Shown in pieces: positions 1 through 12,805 of a stretch of 64,000 nt of DNA. This stretch comes from Aporrectodea caliginosa (Eukaryota; Annelida; Clitellata; Crassiclitellata; Lumbricidae), in NCBI GenBank assembly GCA_020284085.1, contig JACEVL010000341.1, positions 1,298,571 to 1,362,570 of the forward strand, given 5' to 3'. Position 1 is the first letter of the stretch, and each line of letters starts with the position of its first letter. A model generated the notes under the pieces. That model worked only from the letters and a program-made list of their open reading frames with translations. It did no database searches and was not told where the DNA came from. The translations under genes were made by a program, and so were the position numbers.

Positions 1-690
1 AAAATGCTAATCTGCGAGTTTAAGTGATTCCAAAAATGGGTTTAAGAAAAAGAGGAAAAATTTTGGAGTGTGGGTGGAGTCTAAGTGTATAAGGAAGGTC
101 ACAGGATCATGGAAAAACCAGCTCAAGTATTCGTCATGGAGGCCTGATTCAAAATGGACGCCCGTTGAATGATGTACGCTAGAAACAAGATGGCGTCCAC
201 TTAGATTAAAAGGTATAAATAATGATAAATCGCCTTTGTGAATGTAAATAGCGAATGCTAAGATTGGTTCCAAGTGGATTTTGGAGATAAAACTATGAGC
301 TATATGATCAGATAATAATTATACAGCTCTAACAGTTGTTACCGGGTATTAAAAGATGACTTCCTGACTTCGATATGGACATGAAGGTACTTGGTACGAG
401 GAAACGTAAAACATGATTGATATAGCTCATTTCAGGACATGGAGTAACTGTTGGCACATGCTGGGCTTAGGAGAAGGGAAGGCGCATAATCGTATAATTC
501 TCTGGATAATTTAGTGGAATATTTAACTACTCTTTAAAACCCAAATTACCTTTACTTCTGGTAGGTTCCATTGCTGAATGCATGTATGTTGCATGTGTAT
601 GTATACATATATATATATATATATACATGTATGCATGTATTCAGTATGTATGCATGTTTACATGTATACGTATATATAGATCAATAAAAG
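1..690. other. No gene recognised; short AT microsatellite
   Basis: I see no convincing coding signal. The stretch is A/T-rich single-copy-looking sequence with a short (AT)n tract near 608-626 and scattered ATGT/ATGC tracts that lead into the microsatellite downstream. The only open frame (7-273, minus) has no recognisable motif. Confidence 0.5.
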
Positions 691-696
691 GATTGA

Positions 697-915
697 TTGA
701 CCTATATAATGTATGTATGTATGCATGCATGCGTGAATGCATGTATGTATAAGTCTGTTTGTCTATCTAACTATCTATCTATCTATCTGTCTGTCTCTCT
801 GTCTGTCTGTCTGTCTTTCTGTCTTTCTGTCTGTCTGTCTGCCTGTCTGTCTGTCTGTCTGACGAACTATCTTTATTTATTATCTATCAATCTATTTCTA
901 TCTGTCTGTATATCT
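697..915. repeat. Compound microsatellite (ATGT)n, (CTAT)n, (CTGT)n
   Basis: ATGT units pass into CTAT and then CTGT/CTTT units. The apparent Ser/Leu/Cys-rich protein across it is only a translation of the repeat. Confidence 0.9.
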
Positions 916-999
916 GAACACTTATATAACAGCTTTTTAAAAGTTCTGTTCTAGTAATCCTTCAAAAACCGCCTCCCAGTCAGTGAGGTCCCTATGTTT

Positions 1000-1900
1000 A
1001 CGATCCAAGCAGGCATTCTTAGCTGCTGGATGACGTCGCACCTAAGAGCGTAACGACAGAAGGGAAACCGTTATCGTATGCTACTCGGTGTAAATTACCA
1101 GTTTATCGCTTCCTCTCAGAGCATGACAAGATGCAGACGTTAGAGTGTGATGTGTTGGGTTCGATTGTCTCTCTCTGTCGCTCCCACAGCCCGCACCCAC
1201 TCGGGACCAGCACCAATGTCTGATAACAGCATACAATAGAGTGTGACCAGAAGGCTTATTCTGACGGTAACTCTCCGGCTTCCGGATCTCTGTAGCGATT
1301 TTTTTATAGCAACAAACAAAGTCATGGCCTAGGGGTGGCACATTCCAGACTTCGCAGAAAACTGATAAATTAAAAAATTAAATATTAAACGATGAATTTA
1401 GTTCAAAACTGTGAGCGATACGACAATAAACAAATAATCTTGATTATATTAATGAAAATATATAATGTGTCAGCATTTTAAAGTTGTTTTGTTCTTACTG
1501 GTGTCTTCGGATTTGACTTGTGGTTTATGAGACAAAAATTAAACAGTTAAACCTTTGGAGGGTAAATATTACTTGGCAGTTCCTTCCAGATTATTGACCT
1601 AGTTCCTCATTCAAGAACAGCCAGCTATGGCGTAGTCCCGGCCCTTTGATCCAACTGCTTCTTATCCCAGATGTTCAAAGACATTTACTAGCAGCTGTCT
1701 GAATCCTCGTTATGCCTCACTCTCAATAATATAATCCAATCTAATTTGCCCCATTAGAACTATACCTATTATAGTGCTGAACAGTGCATTATCCAGGCCC
1801 AAAGCAATAATAGTACTATAGTCTCTAATACTATAACTGCATAATCATGCATCGATGTTACTTGTTGCGTCTTGACAGCAAGTTATGAAATAAACGAAAA
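1000..1900. other. No gene recognised
   Basis: No open frame has recognisable motifs. A short polypyrimidine patch lies near 1166-1200. Part of 1560-1900 may be decayed transposon sequence, but I cannot name a family. Confidence 0.4.
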
Positions 1901-1904
1901 TACA

Positions 1905-2095
1905 ATACAATACCCTTATCTCTGGCATGCACTGCCTCCATCTATTCGCTCTCAAATTCTAGCTGGTAACCCCTCCTCCGTTGCTTTTCTCAAAACCTAT
2001 TTCTTCCCTGGCGGTCATGCGCACTGGGAGCGCCACTGAACGGTTCACCCTACTAGAGGCGATTTATAAATATTTGAATACAATACATTATTATT
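1905..2095 (+). mobile_element. LINE 3' end fragment (CR1/L2-like C-terminus and tail)
   Basis: Reading plus gives a short stretch resembling the last residues of CR1/L2-type reverse-transcriptase proteins (an LPPSIRS-like motif, then a KTYFF motif). It is followed by the window's common LINE tail: a GGGAGCGCC box, a GGCGATTTATAAA box and an A/T-rich end. It is badly decayed, and the call rests on similarity to better copies at 3655, 16312 and 24366. Confidence 0.5.
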
Positions 2096-2099
2096 ACAA

Positions 2100-2870
2100 A
2101 CATTTTTAACGCGCGCAAGATCAGAAATGCGAATCAGAGGCATTGTTAGTCAGTCGCTATGTGAAGATCTCCTAGATATCCAAATTCTTGAAAGCCAGTG
2201 AGAAATATAGAAAGCGTTGAGGCGATTCTTAATGCACGAGAACCCATGACAGCGCAGCATCCAGGCTCAACCACGAGGTCCATACTCGAAGATAGCAGAC
2301 GCATGGAGGAATGTAAGCGGACAGTAATGGTTGAAGGTATAGTTGTGATGGTTTATAGATGTTGTTTGCTCATCACTGCATACCAATTACCAATAATGTT
2401 ATTATAGTCGCTGTTATTAACAATATTATAGACACCGTAGTCAGTTTAAAAAGTGCCTAAATATACCAAAAATTACCTCTGACGTAAGCGACGGAAAATA
2501 CGCCACCTATTGGCCTGTAGGCACACACTAGTGTCTGTGCTTATCGGACGATTCTCTAAGGACTATTCTTGGAAGGTACTGAGCGAAATTCCCGCTGAAA
2601 GCCACTAACCTAATTACGGCGGAAAGCATTAAACCAGTACGTGGTGGCTTATGGGCGCTCTTGCTCCCGTCAAGCGCTTTGAGCAAGCGGTCGTCAGGCG
2701 GGTGATGTCAGTCGACAATATACGGGACAGGCCTAACAACAGGCAGCGCTTAAGCAATGGGTCGACGCCCTCAGGCATAATTCTTTGGTCCGCTTAAGCA
2801 ACTCAAAACAGTTTCAGCTAAAAAAAAGTTGCATGCTTCCACGTAGACTGTCACTATATAATTATACGTC
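2100..2870. other. No gene recognised
   Basis: Mixed-composition sequence without a credible reading frame. The 69-aa frame at 2198-2407 shows no domain. Confidence 0.4.
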
Positions 2871-2875
2871 TAGGT

Positions 2876-3060
2876 ATGTATGAGTGTGCGTGCATGCGTG
2901 CATGTATGCATGTATGTATGTATGTATGTATGTATGTATGTATGTATGTATGTATGTATGTATGTATGTATGTATCATATGTATGCATGCATGTATTGCA
3001 TGTACGTAATAGTCACAATGTATATATGTATGTATGTATCTATGTATGTATGTATGCGTG
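2876..3060. repeat. (ATGT)n microsatellite
   Basis: Nearly pure ATGT units with ATGC variants. Cys/Met/Tyr-Val frames across it are repeat translations. Confidence 0.95.
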
Positions 3061-3194
3061 CAGATTTGATTTTTGGTTCCTTCTGTTTTTGTTTCGTTTT
3101 CTTGATTTAGTTGAGTAGGGATGGAATTCCTCTGCCGTCCATTTAGTTCTCGAAAATAACTTGCAAGTTTTGCTGTAGGCTATACAGTTAATGC

Positions 3195-3249
3195 AATTAG
3201 GCCCCTATTCAACGGGACTTGTCCCTTTGGGTGTGCCCTTTAATAATAA

Positions 3250-3292
<43 letters not shown>
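3195..3292 (+). repeat. Retroposon tail ending in (AAT)n
   Basis: A short unique segment ends with GTGTGCCC and then about 17 AAT/TAA units. This is the usual look of a LINE or SINE tail in this window; the body is too short to classify. Confidence 0.5.
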
Positions 3293-3479
3293 GTGACAAT
3301 TTTTATGCTTTGCTCCCTCATACCATATGCTTTGCTCCCTCATACCATCTCTTCATAGATAAACAGTCATAAACTTCAGTATAGTAATAATCTGCACTAT
3401 GTTTGTGAAATTTTATATACATGTACTGTAGTTTCATGTTATTAATTTTGTTTTGTTTCTGGGAACAATAAATTGATTT

Positions 3480-3611
3480 GATTTGATATATGTATGTATA
3501 TGTATCATATGTATGTATCATATGTATGTATATATTTATGTATGTATGTTTGTATGTATGATATATGTATGTATCTATGTATGTATGTATGTATGCATGC
3601 ATGTATGTATG

Positions 3612-3645
<34 letters not shown>

Positions 3646-3650
3646 TGTTG
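3480..3650. repeat. (ATGT)n microsatellite
   Basis: Tetranucleotide array with ATAT interruptions directly upstream of a LINE fragment. Confidence 0.95.
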
Positions 3651-3654
3651 GTGG

Positions 3655-4102
3655 TTTTTCTAAATTTGACCATATCTCGCATTATATGCGTGACGTACTT
3701 CACTGGCTTCCTGTTTCTCAGCGCATTCAATTTAGGATTTCGGTCTGGGTCTGGCGGTGCCAATTAGGGAGCGCCCCAGCCTACTTTCGTGAGTTCTGTC
3801 GCCCTACCTCAGGTTTAGCTACCCGCAGAAATCTTCGCTCTGCATCTCGAGGCGAACTTGCTGTTCCCTTTGCGCGCACTTCAAAGATGCAACTTCGTGC
3901 CTTCTCAGTGGTTGGGCCGACCATCTGGAATAATCTTCCTTCAGATCTGCGTGTTCTTCTAGCTGAGACTCTGCATACACCTTTTACAAGAATTTGAAAA
4001 CTGTTCTCTATCGCCGTAGTTGGGCTGGGAGCGCCTCTGAGTAGGTTATCTTGGAGGGCGCTATATAAGTCCTCTGAATGAATGAATGAATGAATGAATG
4101 AA
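3655..4102 (+). mobile_element. CR1/L2-like LINE, C-terminal coding end plus 3' tail
   Basis: Plus-strand translation shows the typical end of CR1/L2-group polyproteins: an LHWLPVSQRI motif, then a GSAPAYF motif, an RSAS..L.VP stretch, RAFSVVGPTIWN and LPSDLR. After the frame ends (about 3997) comes the non-coding tail, with boxes GGGAGCGCCTCTGAGTAGG and GGGCGCTATATAA, and then a (GAAT)n microsatellite that looks like the element's 3' terminus. The element is 5'-truncated: no palm motifs (YADD) are present. It is a dead copy. The same 3' boxes recur in SINEs at 15.5-16.1 kb. Confidence 0.8.
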
Positions 4103-4385
4103 TGTACGTATGCATGTCTGTATATATGCATGCATGCATGTATGTACGTAATAATCACCATGTATGTATGTATGCATGCATGCATGTATGTGTGTATGTA
4201 TTTATGTATGTACGAACGTAATGATCACTATGTATGTATGGATGCATGTATGTACTGTATGCATGTATGTGTATGTAAGTAATAATCACTATGTATGTAT
4301 GTATGTATGTATGTATGTATGTATGTATGTATGTATGTATGTATGTATGTATGTATGTATGTATGTATGTATGTATGCGTGCATG
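4080..4385. repeat. (GAAT)n then (ATGT)n microsatellites
   Basis: About six GAAT units close the LINE tail. A long ATGT array with short interruptions follows, purest at 4292-4378. Confidence 0.9.
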
Positions 4386-4399
4386 TGCACATTTGTGCA

Positions 4400-6200
4400 T
4401 GTATATATATATATGTTTATTTATTTGTTTTGTACATACCTATGAATGCATGTAGGCATTTATGACTATAATTTATGTGTTTGCATGTATGTTTGTAAAC
4501 ATTCCTAAAGCGTCTTTAGAAATCCCTATAGTTCAACGTACGCTGGCGCCTAGAATTTTTTCTCCTAGTTTAATGTATCGGATTTTTCTTCGTTTCTGCT
4601 GCGGATTTTCAACGTTTCGACCGTATTCCATGAGAATGTTTTCTTGCCCTACGCGACTGCACGTGGAGGGATGGACTTCCTGATGTGCGGTTTGGGATTT
4701 ATGGACCCTTACATGTGCAGTCCGCAGCCGGGAAAACTACGGTTCGGCGGGGGAGAAACGACTCTGGTCTATGGTGGCGCATCGGTATACCGACCGGGAG
4801 GTGACACGAATGCCTGATTTAATGGCTCGATGGATAGTCTCTGGAACCGATTCCGCCGTCGATAAGACCTCACGTCGAAACCAGTCGCGAAGCTATCGAC
4901 TGTTAGTGACTTCGTTTACTTAATATTTTGCTTATTGTTTTAATCGCGCTTTCCGAGTTTCGATTTGACAAAGACATCACCAGGAGAATTGGAGCAACGC
5001 TTGCTTATAAGGTGCGAGTCACAGCACAACAGACTAACAATCAGTTTGGGTTCCACGTGTGTGCGTGAGCCCGGCGCTGGTCACTCTTCTAGTTTTCTGT
5101 GCATTGTTTTGCTTACTGGTGAAATTTACATTCTTAATGACATTTGACATCGGTTAGGATAGCGCAGAGAGTGCCTCTGATTACTAAAGTTTCGCTATCC
5201 ACATTTCCAGGACTGCTAATATCGCGATCAAGTATCGCAATACTTGGTATCGCCCATACTTTTTTTTTAGCTTGTCAGCGAATCAGCGATACTCAATACC
5301 AATACTTTTTACCACTATAATTTATGTGGTTTCTCATCCGCTTGAATAAGTGGCGATCAAGGAATAGTGAGAAATAAATCGTTACGCATCGTAAATTGCC
5401 TCTTTCTGCAATCCATGATATTTGATGTGAACGGAAATCGGGAATGTAAAGTAATGTAAATCTTCGACAATTTCTCAGCGCCCACAAAAGTCAGGGAGAC
5501 CAGCTTATTCAAATCAAGTCCGCAATAGCCAAACTCCCCTGTTCGTTACGGTGCCAGGTCGAAATGCAAACGTGAACTTACTTATCGAATAGTATTGGTA
5601 AAAGTATTGGTTTTGGTACTGGCAATACTTTTTTCCAGTATTGTTAACAGCCCGCAAATTTCCTTGATGAATAAATAAGTAATCCTTGACGTTTCGATAC
5701 ATAAGTCTCGTTCCAGGAATTCTGTAGTTCCGTTCAGGCAATTCCGCCACTTAAGGGAAACGAGCATTGCTTCAGCGCTCTTTCCTGGCAACCTGACGTC
5801 ATCATACGTTGCACTCAAAAACAACAGAGGCTCCCTCTCTCGACCCGAGCCTTTGAACGGCTACGTCCCACTGCAGTGCATCTGGTTTCCGGCCAATTTT
5901 AGTCGCAAGCTCTCCAACAAAAATACCGTCAAGTGGGACGTCGGCGTCGAGGTCTTAGCGCCGACTAAGGACGCCGACCCTTACCTGGTTTTATGCGATT
6001 TCCTCGATGGGAGGTTCAGCACGATCTGGAAAAGAACGGTGTTTACTTTACTCTTGAAGCTGTCTCTGTCAATATTTTTGCGAATACGAATGGAAGCTAA
6101 TGTGATGCGATGGCGTATTGTAAATGTAGTGGAATGCCACGTTCTGTGCCAACATTTGCTTTGGCAGGCATTTTGGAAGTATACGTATACAGTCATGAGT
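4400..6200. other. No gene recognised
   Basis: Several frames of 60-200 codons cross this region but none shows a recognisable motif, signal peptide or supported start. A C-to-T-like variety of TACT/TATC boxes around 5225-5320 and 5590-5640 repeats the word AATACTT, suggesting a decayed repeat. The frame from 5853 continues only because it enters the minisatellite downstream. Confidence 0.35.
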
Positions 6201-6211
6201 AATTGCGTATA

Positions 6212-6770
6212 CATGAAGAAGAATCGGAAGAAGAATCCGAAAAAGAATCCGAAGAAGATTGCAAAGAAGAAAACTGCGAAGAAGAATACAAATGTGAAGC
6301 AGAATGCAAATGCGAAGAAGAAGAATGCGAAGAAAAAGACAAATGAGAAGAAGAACGCAAATGCGAAACAGAAGAATGCTCAAAGAATGCAAATGCGAAG
6401 AAGACTGCAATTGCAAAGAAGAAGACAGCGAAGAAGAATGCAAATGCGAAGAAGAATACAAATGTGAAGAAGAATGCAAATGCGAAGAAGAAGAATGCGA
6501 AGAAGAATGCAAATGCGAAGAAGAAGACTGCGAAGAAAAAGACAAATGAGAAGAAGAAGACTGCGAAGAAGAATGCAAATGCGAAGAAGAAGAATGCGAA
6601 GAAGAATGCAAATGCGAAGAAGAAGACTGCGAAGAAAAAGACAAATGAGAAGAAGAACGCAAATTCGAAACAGAAGAATGCTCAAAGAATGCAAATGCGA
6701 AGAAGAATACAGGGAATAAGACTGCGAAGAAGAATGCAAAGAAGAAGAAGAAGAATGCTGATCGAAGAGA
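6212..6770 (+). repeat. Purine-rich 18-bp minisatellite (GAATGCAAATGCGAAGAA type)
   Basis: The plus strand is an almost pure purine tract built from the words GAAGAAGAA, GAATGCAAATGC and GAAAAAGACAAATGA. One frame would read as CKCEEE-type repeats and another as MQMRRR-type repeats. On the opposite strand it is Ser/Leu-rich. No start region or partner exon is visible, so I treat it as an expanded purine repeat and not as a gene. Confidence 0.75.
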
Positions 6771-7094
6771 AGAATCTGCATATAGCAGAGCTGCTGCTAC
6801 ATGGTATAACCATGGACGAAAAATTAGGATGGTAAATGACGTGCACGTGCTTTGCACATAAAGAGTGCCAGTCTGAAGCGGACACGACACGTACAGGAAG
6901 CCAGTGTATACACAAATGACAGATGATTGGCGCCGTCTGTTGACAGAATCAGATGTGCCGCCCTCTGGCCATCGATCACCGGATCTGGAATAGGCCTATC
7001 ATAGACCGGAAACAGCATCCTTAGCAACAGCATTCGTCGTTGGGCGTCGCACAAAACGAAAGATTGTATCTCGGTCAGTGTATACCCACGGCAC

Positions 7095-7195
7095 TCAGCC
7101 CTGTCCCCCGCTCCCCGCCACTACCCCGATCCATACTCCCCGCCACTACCCCGCCACTGCCCCGCCACTACACCGCCACTGCCCCGATCCATATG
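7095..7195. repeat. Short minisatellite of CCCCGCCACTGC units
   Basis: Seven or so variants of a 12-bp C-rich unit in a row, pyrimidine-dominated on the plus strand. Confidence 0.8.
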
Positions 7196-7324
7196 GTGAT
7201 TTAAGTTCGTAGAGAAGCGATGCCGGATTTCGATTATGTGAGATAACGTGATCGTCTTTATGGCAAACAAACCAGATAACTCTCTGACCGAGATCAGGAA
7301 TACTTCGATCAATCAATCCATTTA

Positions 7325-7650
7325 GGAATTAATTCAATCAAACAACCATTCAATCATTCCATTCATTCATCCATTCACACAATCTATCAAAGATCTGCAT
7401 CTTCATTCATTCATTCGTTCGTTCGTTCATTCATTCGTTCATTCATTCATTCATTTATTTATTTATTTATTCATTCATTCATTCATTCATTCATTCATTC
7501 ATTCATTCATTCATTCATTCATTCATCTATTCATCTATTCATCCATTCACCCGATCTGTCAAAGATCTGCGTCTTCATTCATTCATTCATTCGTTCGTTC
7601 ATTCATTCATTCGTTCATTCATTCATTCATTTATTTATTTATTCACATGA
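7325..7650. repeat. (ATTC)n/(ATTT)n microsatellite
   Basis: Two blocks of ATTC units (7400-7540 and 7575-7645), each preceded by the phrase TCAAAGATCTGC, so the block itself has been duplicated. A related (TGAA)n/(TTAA)n patch lies at 7790-7862. Confidence 0.9.
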
Positions 7651-7869
7651 TTGATTTTGATCAATTATATATCTTCTGTGCTTATACTTATTGGGTTTAA
7701 CTGATGCAGTGATTTATTCAATACCTAATTTATAATCTGATTGATTGTGAGTGATTTGATTAATTTAATTGAATGTCTTTTGGTTCTTAGCTTATTGACT
7801 GACTGACTGAATGACTGACTGAATGAATAAATGAATGAATGAATAATTAATTAATTAATTGAAAAGGTT

Positions 7870-9425
7870 GATTCATCTGTTAATTATCATAATTATTGTT
7901 TATTACAGAACTTTGGCGGATGGTCGAACCTTAAGCAGTAAACACCAGTCACCAATTCATGTTGGAAAAGTTTGCTCTGTATAAGTCCATCGGTTGCCTA
8001 AGTACAGCAGCGGTTGAGGGAAGCGGATATTGCGTTCGTGTTTACAGCCGAAAATTGAATAAGCCGGTCTTTATTTGGAGGCTTTAAGAGGAAATGATGT
8101 CCTGGTCAGAACACGAAAGACAGGAATCAGACGTGTTTATGCTGTTTTCCAGGCCAGAGGATATTGGGCCGGGTTTGGGCTATATTTAGGTCACTTTTGG
8201 GCCTCATTCGTTTTCGTTCCGTATGCATGGTCAACAAATGCACAGACGATGCGAGAGTTATGTCGAAGATAACTGTCGAGCAGGAACAGCAGCTTTATAT
8301 AGCGCCCCTTCAAGACATTTACGCTGACGTTGAAAGCGTCGTTACGGTCCAAGTTCAGACTTTGAAGTTTAGGGTGACAACCCGGGACAGACCCGGAACT
8401 GATAAAAAATGTCCTGTGTCCCGCCCACGTCCTTTCCGGGACAATGAAACGGGCAAACTTATAGTATCGGGGCTGAAGGATTATACAGTATCTTTGGGCA
8501 TGCTGCGCGGTGGCTGGACGGTACCAGGTTTTCTGATGACGACACTAACCCTAACCCACCCTCACGACGCCTAACCTCACCCTAACCGACACTCACGACG
8601 CCAGTAACCTAAAGCACTATATCCTTCAGCTCCAACCCCCCTCCCCCGCTTCTATAAACTTGCCATGAAACGTGCCGGAATGAATTTTTTCTACTATTAA
8701 ATACGTAGAATTTGCTATTTTCAATTTTCCAATAATTAAAAATTAAAAAAAGAAATAACACCATAAACAAATATGCAGCGCCGCACAAAATTTACACATC
8801 CGTGGCACAATGTAGACTTTAGAGTATGGCTAACTTATGGGTCTGCATTCTGCAATGGAGGCTAATATTTCCAAATAAAAGGCTTAATTTTGGTCTAAAT
8901 GTTACAAATATATTTAAGTTGAAGCATTGCGTATGTATAGCGCTCTTTCCAATGAGCACAGCTCCTAATTGAATTTCACTTAGATTGGAAGTAGGCCTAC
9001 CGTGGTGTCCCGGAATGGCAGAAAATAAATGCGATCGCCCTACTTTGAACTAATCTTTAAATCAATGTCTGGACTCCAATTAATTCTTAAATCTAGTTCT
9101 GGACTCGGAACTCATATTTTTTGTCAAGTTTATGTCATGTCTGATCTTTAAAATCAAAGTCTGGACTCGGAACCCACCCGTAAACTCCGCTCGACTAATC
9201 CTTTAATCTAGGTTGGCCTTTGAACACACCCTTGAATCCATGACTGGATTCAGAACTCATCCTTTATTGTATACGACTAATTTAGAGCCCATCCAACAAT
9301 CCAGGATTGAACTCAACCCCAGAAATCATGTTTTGGGATCATGTTTTGGTTACATGTTGAGAGAACTGCTTTATAGCCAACTTTATTAATTAACTTTCAT
9401 TTAATTATAAATAAATTAAGAAGCT
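7870..9425. other. No gene recognised; short telomere-like words
   Basis: No supported reading frame. At 8544-8600 several TAACCC/CTAACC words occur with CACGACGCC spacers, resembling decayed telomere-type repeats or a minisatellite. From 9050 to 9300 the phrase 'CTGGACTC..AACTC..' recurs several times, indicating a diverged short tandem repeat. Confidence 0.4.
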
Positions 9426-9429
9426 TTTA

Positions 9430-9863
9430 GGGGCCGTCCATAAAGTACGTCACGCTCCAGGGGGAGGGGGGTTTAAGAAAGTGTGACAGTTTGTGACAGG
9501 GGAGGGGGGTCAGGCCATGTGTGACGTCACACATTTATTTTTTTTATATTTTATTTATAATTCATTTTTTATTTTTTAGTAGAATTTCATAGCTTTAAAA
9601 ATAATTTTCAAAAATTTTCTGAAACATTTTAATTAGTTTTATGTCAAAATAGCATGAAATGCATATCTCCTGAATGTGTTTTTCACGATTCCTCTCGCTA
9701 GGAGCGCTAGTAATAATGCTGTTGCGAAGCCTTGTTTATGTATTAGCCTTGCTTTCGGAAAGTGTGACGTACTTTAGGGGGGTCCGAGTTTTGTGACAGT
9801 TTGTGACAGGGGGGGGGGGTAAAAATGGTCAAAAATAGCGTGACGTACTTTATGGACGGCCCC
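9430..9863. mobile_element. PIF/Harbinger-type MITE with TTA target duplication
   Basis: Both ends carry the inverted repeat GGGGCCGTCCATAAAGTACG (left 9430-9458, right 9836-9863). TTA occurs immediately outside on both sides (9427-9429 and 9864-9866). A 3-bp TWA duplication and a GGG-starting TIR are typical of PIF/Harbinger elements. The 434-bp interior has no transposase, so the element is non-autonomous. An internal second copy of the GTGACGTACTTTA word lies at 9763-9777. Confidence 0.75.
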
Positions 9864-9869
9864 TTACGA

Positions 9870-11275
9870 AAATGTAAATAAATAAATAAATAAATCCGAT
9901 CTTTATTATAACCATCGTTCAACTTGAGTACAAAATCGGAATACATTAATCATGAGCAGACAGGTTACAAAGGAGTCCGAAAAGGGAAAAATTCCCATTG
10001 ACTGGGTACTAAATATACATGGTACCGGCATTATATACACCCTGAACGTAGGATGAAAAGCCATGATAGACTTAGTAAGCTCTCCGACCATCGATAAGTG
10101 AACATGAAAGAAAGAAACCTAAAGACAAAAATAAGACAATATACAGCAATGTACATAAACTACATTGATAGCATCTATAATAGCCTAGCAGTTTCGTAGT
10201 AAAGCTAGTTGGGAACGCCATCATGTACACGCAATACTTTTTTAAAACCTTGGAGATTGCGCCTCTGTTGAAGGAAAGAAGTAAGATTATTCCAGACACT
10301 GATGCCAGTAAATTTGATAGAGAATTCAGGAGAGTTGGAGTGAGCATAAAAAGAGCGGTATATATATATGATATATATATATATACATATAATATATATA
10401 TTATATATATAATTATATAGTTTGGATTTCCTAGTAAAGTGGGAATGTGTGTAAGAGCCTTGCTGGAAATGTCCTTTGAAGTCAGAGGTAAAAGAGCATG
10501 GGTATATCTGTACATAAAACACCTATCTGAAAGTTAAGCAATCTAAGCTCAAGGAATATGAACTTTTGTTTCTTTTTAAATACTGTCATTCATAACTGAA
10601 CCAACTTTATTCATCGTTTATTTGTTTGGCTATCAATCGAGTCTATTTTACAGTGTGCCAGTTTACTGTAAACTGCTGGATATTCGTAATGATTTCTGAT
10701 CAGTTCGCAGTTTCTTCAGTCTAATGAAACTTTAAGGTTTATAGGCAGGTCGGCCTATTATTCGCGCATTATAGCATGTCGTTTTAACGTCCCAAATGAA
10801 AAATACCTTTGCTGAATTAGTCCTATAGTAGTTTTACATATCAAGGTAGCCGCGCCGTAGAGCCCCTTTTGAGTTACTGAAATGGTGGTATATAAGTGCT
10901 CTAATATATACACACATATACAACAAACCGAAAAAGCGTCATTCAAGTAGGAGAAACTGTGATTTGAAATGTAAGAGTTCTCACAAACAACAAATCTCCA
11001 TTTCAAATGTTATAAAACTCCACCTGATGTCCAAGTCTCCAGGGTTCAAGTGAAATTATACAAACTAGGCGAAACGATAGAGTAGCGGAAGTGACAGTGA
11101 CTAACGCAACAGCAAAGATCGTGATCCGTACAGAATGTAAATAAGCGACTGATCGTCGTGGGCGATAATAGGAGATACTCGAATGATAGGCTACGTATTT
11201 ATAAACCAACGTCAGTTGGTTCCTGGTTTAAATTTTCCAAACCCTCACAAAAAAGTTTAGGCGCACACACACATA
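9870..11275. other. No gene recognised; (TA)n tract at 10361-10420
   Basis: A pure TA/TATA tract splits a reading frame around 10.2-10.5 kb; nothing here has a recognisable motif. Confidence 0.4.
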
Positions 11276-11277
11276 CA

Positions 11278-11409
11278 ACCACGCGCAAACACACACACGC
11301 GCGCGCGCAACGGATAAGAGTCCTTTAGATGCTCTAAACACCTTTGTGAGGTTCTTAACAGGCGCTTATCCGGATACATGCATAGGCTACATCCGCATGC
11401 TCACACGCG

Positions 11410-11506
<97 letters not shown>

Positions 11507-11530
11507 ACACACACATACAAACGCACATGC
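11278..11530. repeat. (CA)n microsatellite
   Basis: Short CA/CG tract at 11278-11310 and a long pure (CA)n from about 11412 to 11503. The His-Thr and Val-Cys frames across it are repeat translations. Confidence 0.95.
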
Positions 11531-11789
11531 ACACGTCAGAACAAGCTCCGAGGTTATTCCGGGATGAATCGAGGATGACTCAGAGGTGAATGTTGTCAAT
11601 TCGCAATGGGAGCAATCCACATTCCACAACGATCCCAAACAGCCTATACCGTATGTAACTAAGTAAGTATACCCTAAGGCTTAAGCAATTATAATTATTG
11701 TTTCATTACCACAGATCAGTTCTTTGCAGCCATGGCATGTACCAACGTCAGAAACAGTACTGATGATCTGAAGATTCTGATGATTCTGA

Positions 11790-11790
<1 letters not shown>

Positions 11791-11825
<35 letters not shown>

Positions 11826-11900
11826 AGTAATAAATGTAATGTAATAAAACATTTATAAAGCGCCACTTAAGAGTCTCTCAGAAGCGCTCAACACGTGGCC
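11791..11900 (-). mobile_element. (AT)n plus LINE/SINE 3' tail fragment
   Basis: A (TA)n tract at 11791-11824 is followed, on the minus strand, by the tail words GAGCGCTTCTGAGAGACT and GTGGCGCTTTATAAATG, the same end seen at 34685-34740. Confidence 0.55.
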
Positions 11901-12265
11901 ATCAAACAGCTGAAAAAAGAAGCTATAATAATTATATACCATATAGATACATATTATATTTATATATATACTAAAAATCGTCTTATATTCGTGTATGTTT
12001 CAAAACAAGTTTTCCTTGTGCACATGGTCAGGCGCCCCGTCTCTTTTCGGCAGAAATTCTCATCAAAGATACATTTCCCCATGGATTTCCCTTCTGCCCA
12101 TTGCTCCTCCTCTCCCGCGGGTTCAATATATCACCGACCGAGGGCACACATTAACCTCAATTTGCTCTGGCCCCTCTGAGGTCTTCTCCCACTGGCTCCT
12201 CAGACTATTTCCAGCTGATGATAAATTTTCAAACGTCTTCAAGTCCCACTGGTCCATTGAGTGAG

Positions 12266-12396
12266 ACTCAGTGGCCAATTGGTTAGACCGCTTGGTCTGT
12301 AACGCGGAGAATATGGGTTCGATTCTCCTCAACGAAGACGGTTATTGTGTAGGGACCTTGGGCAAGTCCTTCATTCACAGCTCTGCGCCATTGTAT
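12266..12396 (+). mobile_element. tRNA-derived SINE with CORE-like segment
   Basis: A tRNA-like head is clear: an A-box region TGGCCAATTGGTTAGA and a B-box GGGTTCGATTCTCC at 12315-12328. Downstream lies ACCTTGGGCAAGTCCTT (12355-12371), which resembles the central CORE segment of MIR/CORE-SINEs and is shared with the SINEs at 15.5 and 16.0 kb. The copy ends at the (TTA)n array, probably its expanded tail. It is not a functional tRNA, as the anticodon stem is imperfect and the acceptor stem is missing. Confidence 0.75.

Positions 12397-12805
<409 letters not shown>

Noticed and set aside
2876..4445. Many Cys/Met/Tyr/Val-rich open frames on both strands
   Set aside because: They are translations of ATGT-type microsatellites; every frame of a tetranucleotide repeat without stops stays open.
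5853..6467. 204-codon plus frame as a gene
   Set aside because: No motif in the first half, and the second half is the purine minisatellite.
8540..8610. Interstitial telomere
   Set aside because: Only a few CTAACC words with irregular spacers; too short and degenerate.
12266..12330. Possible tRNA gene
   Set aside because: A- and B-boxes are present but the acceptor and anticodon stems do not pair and a SINE body follows.
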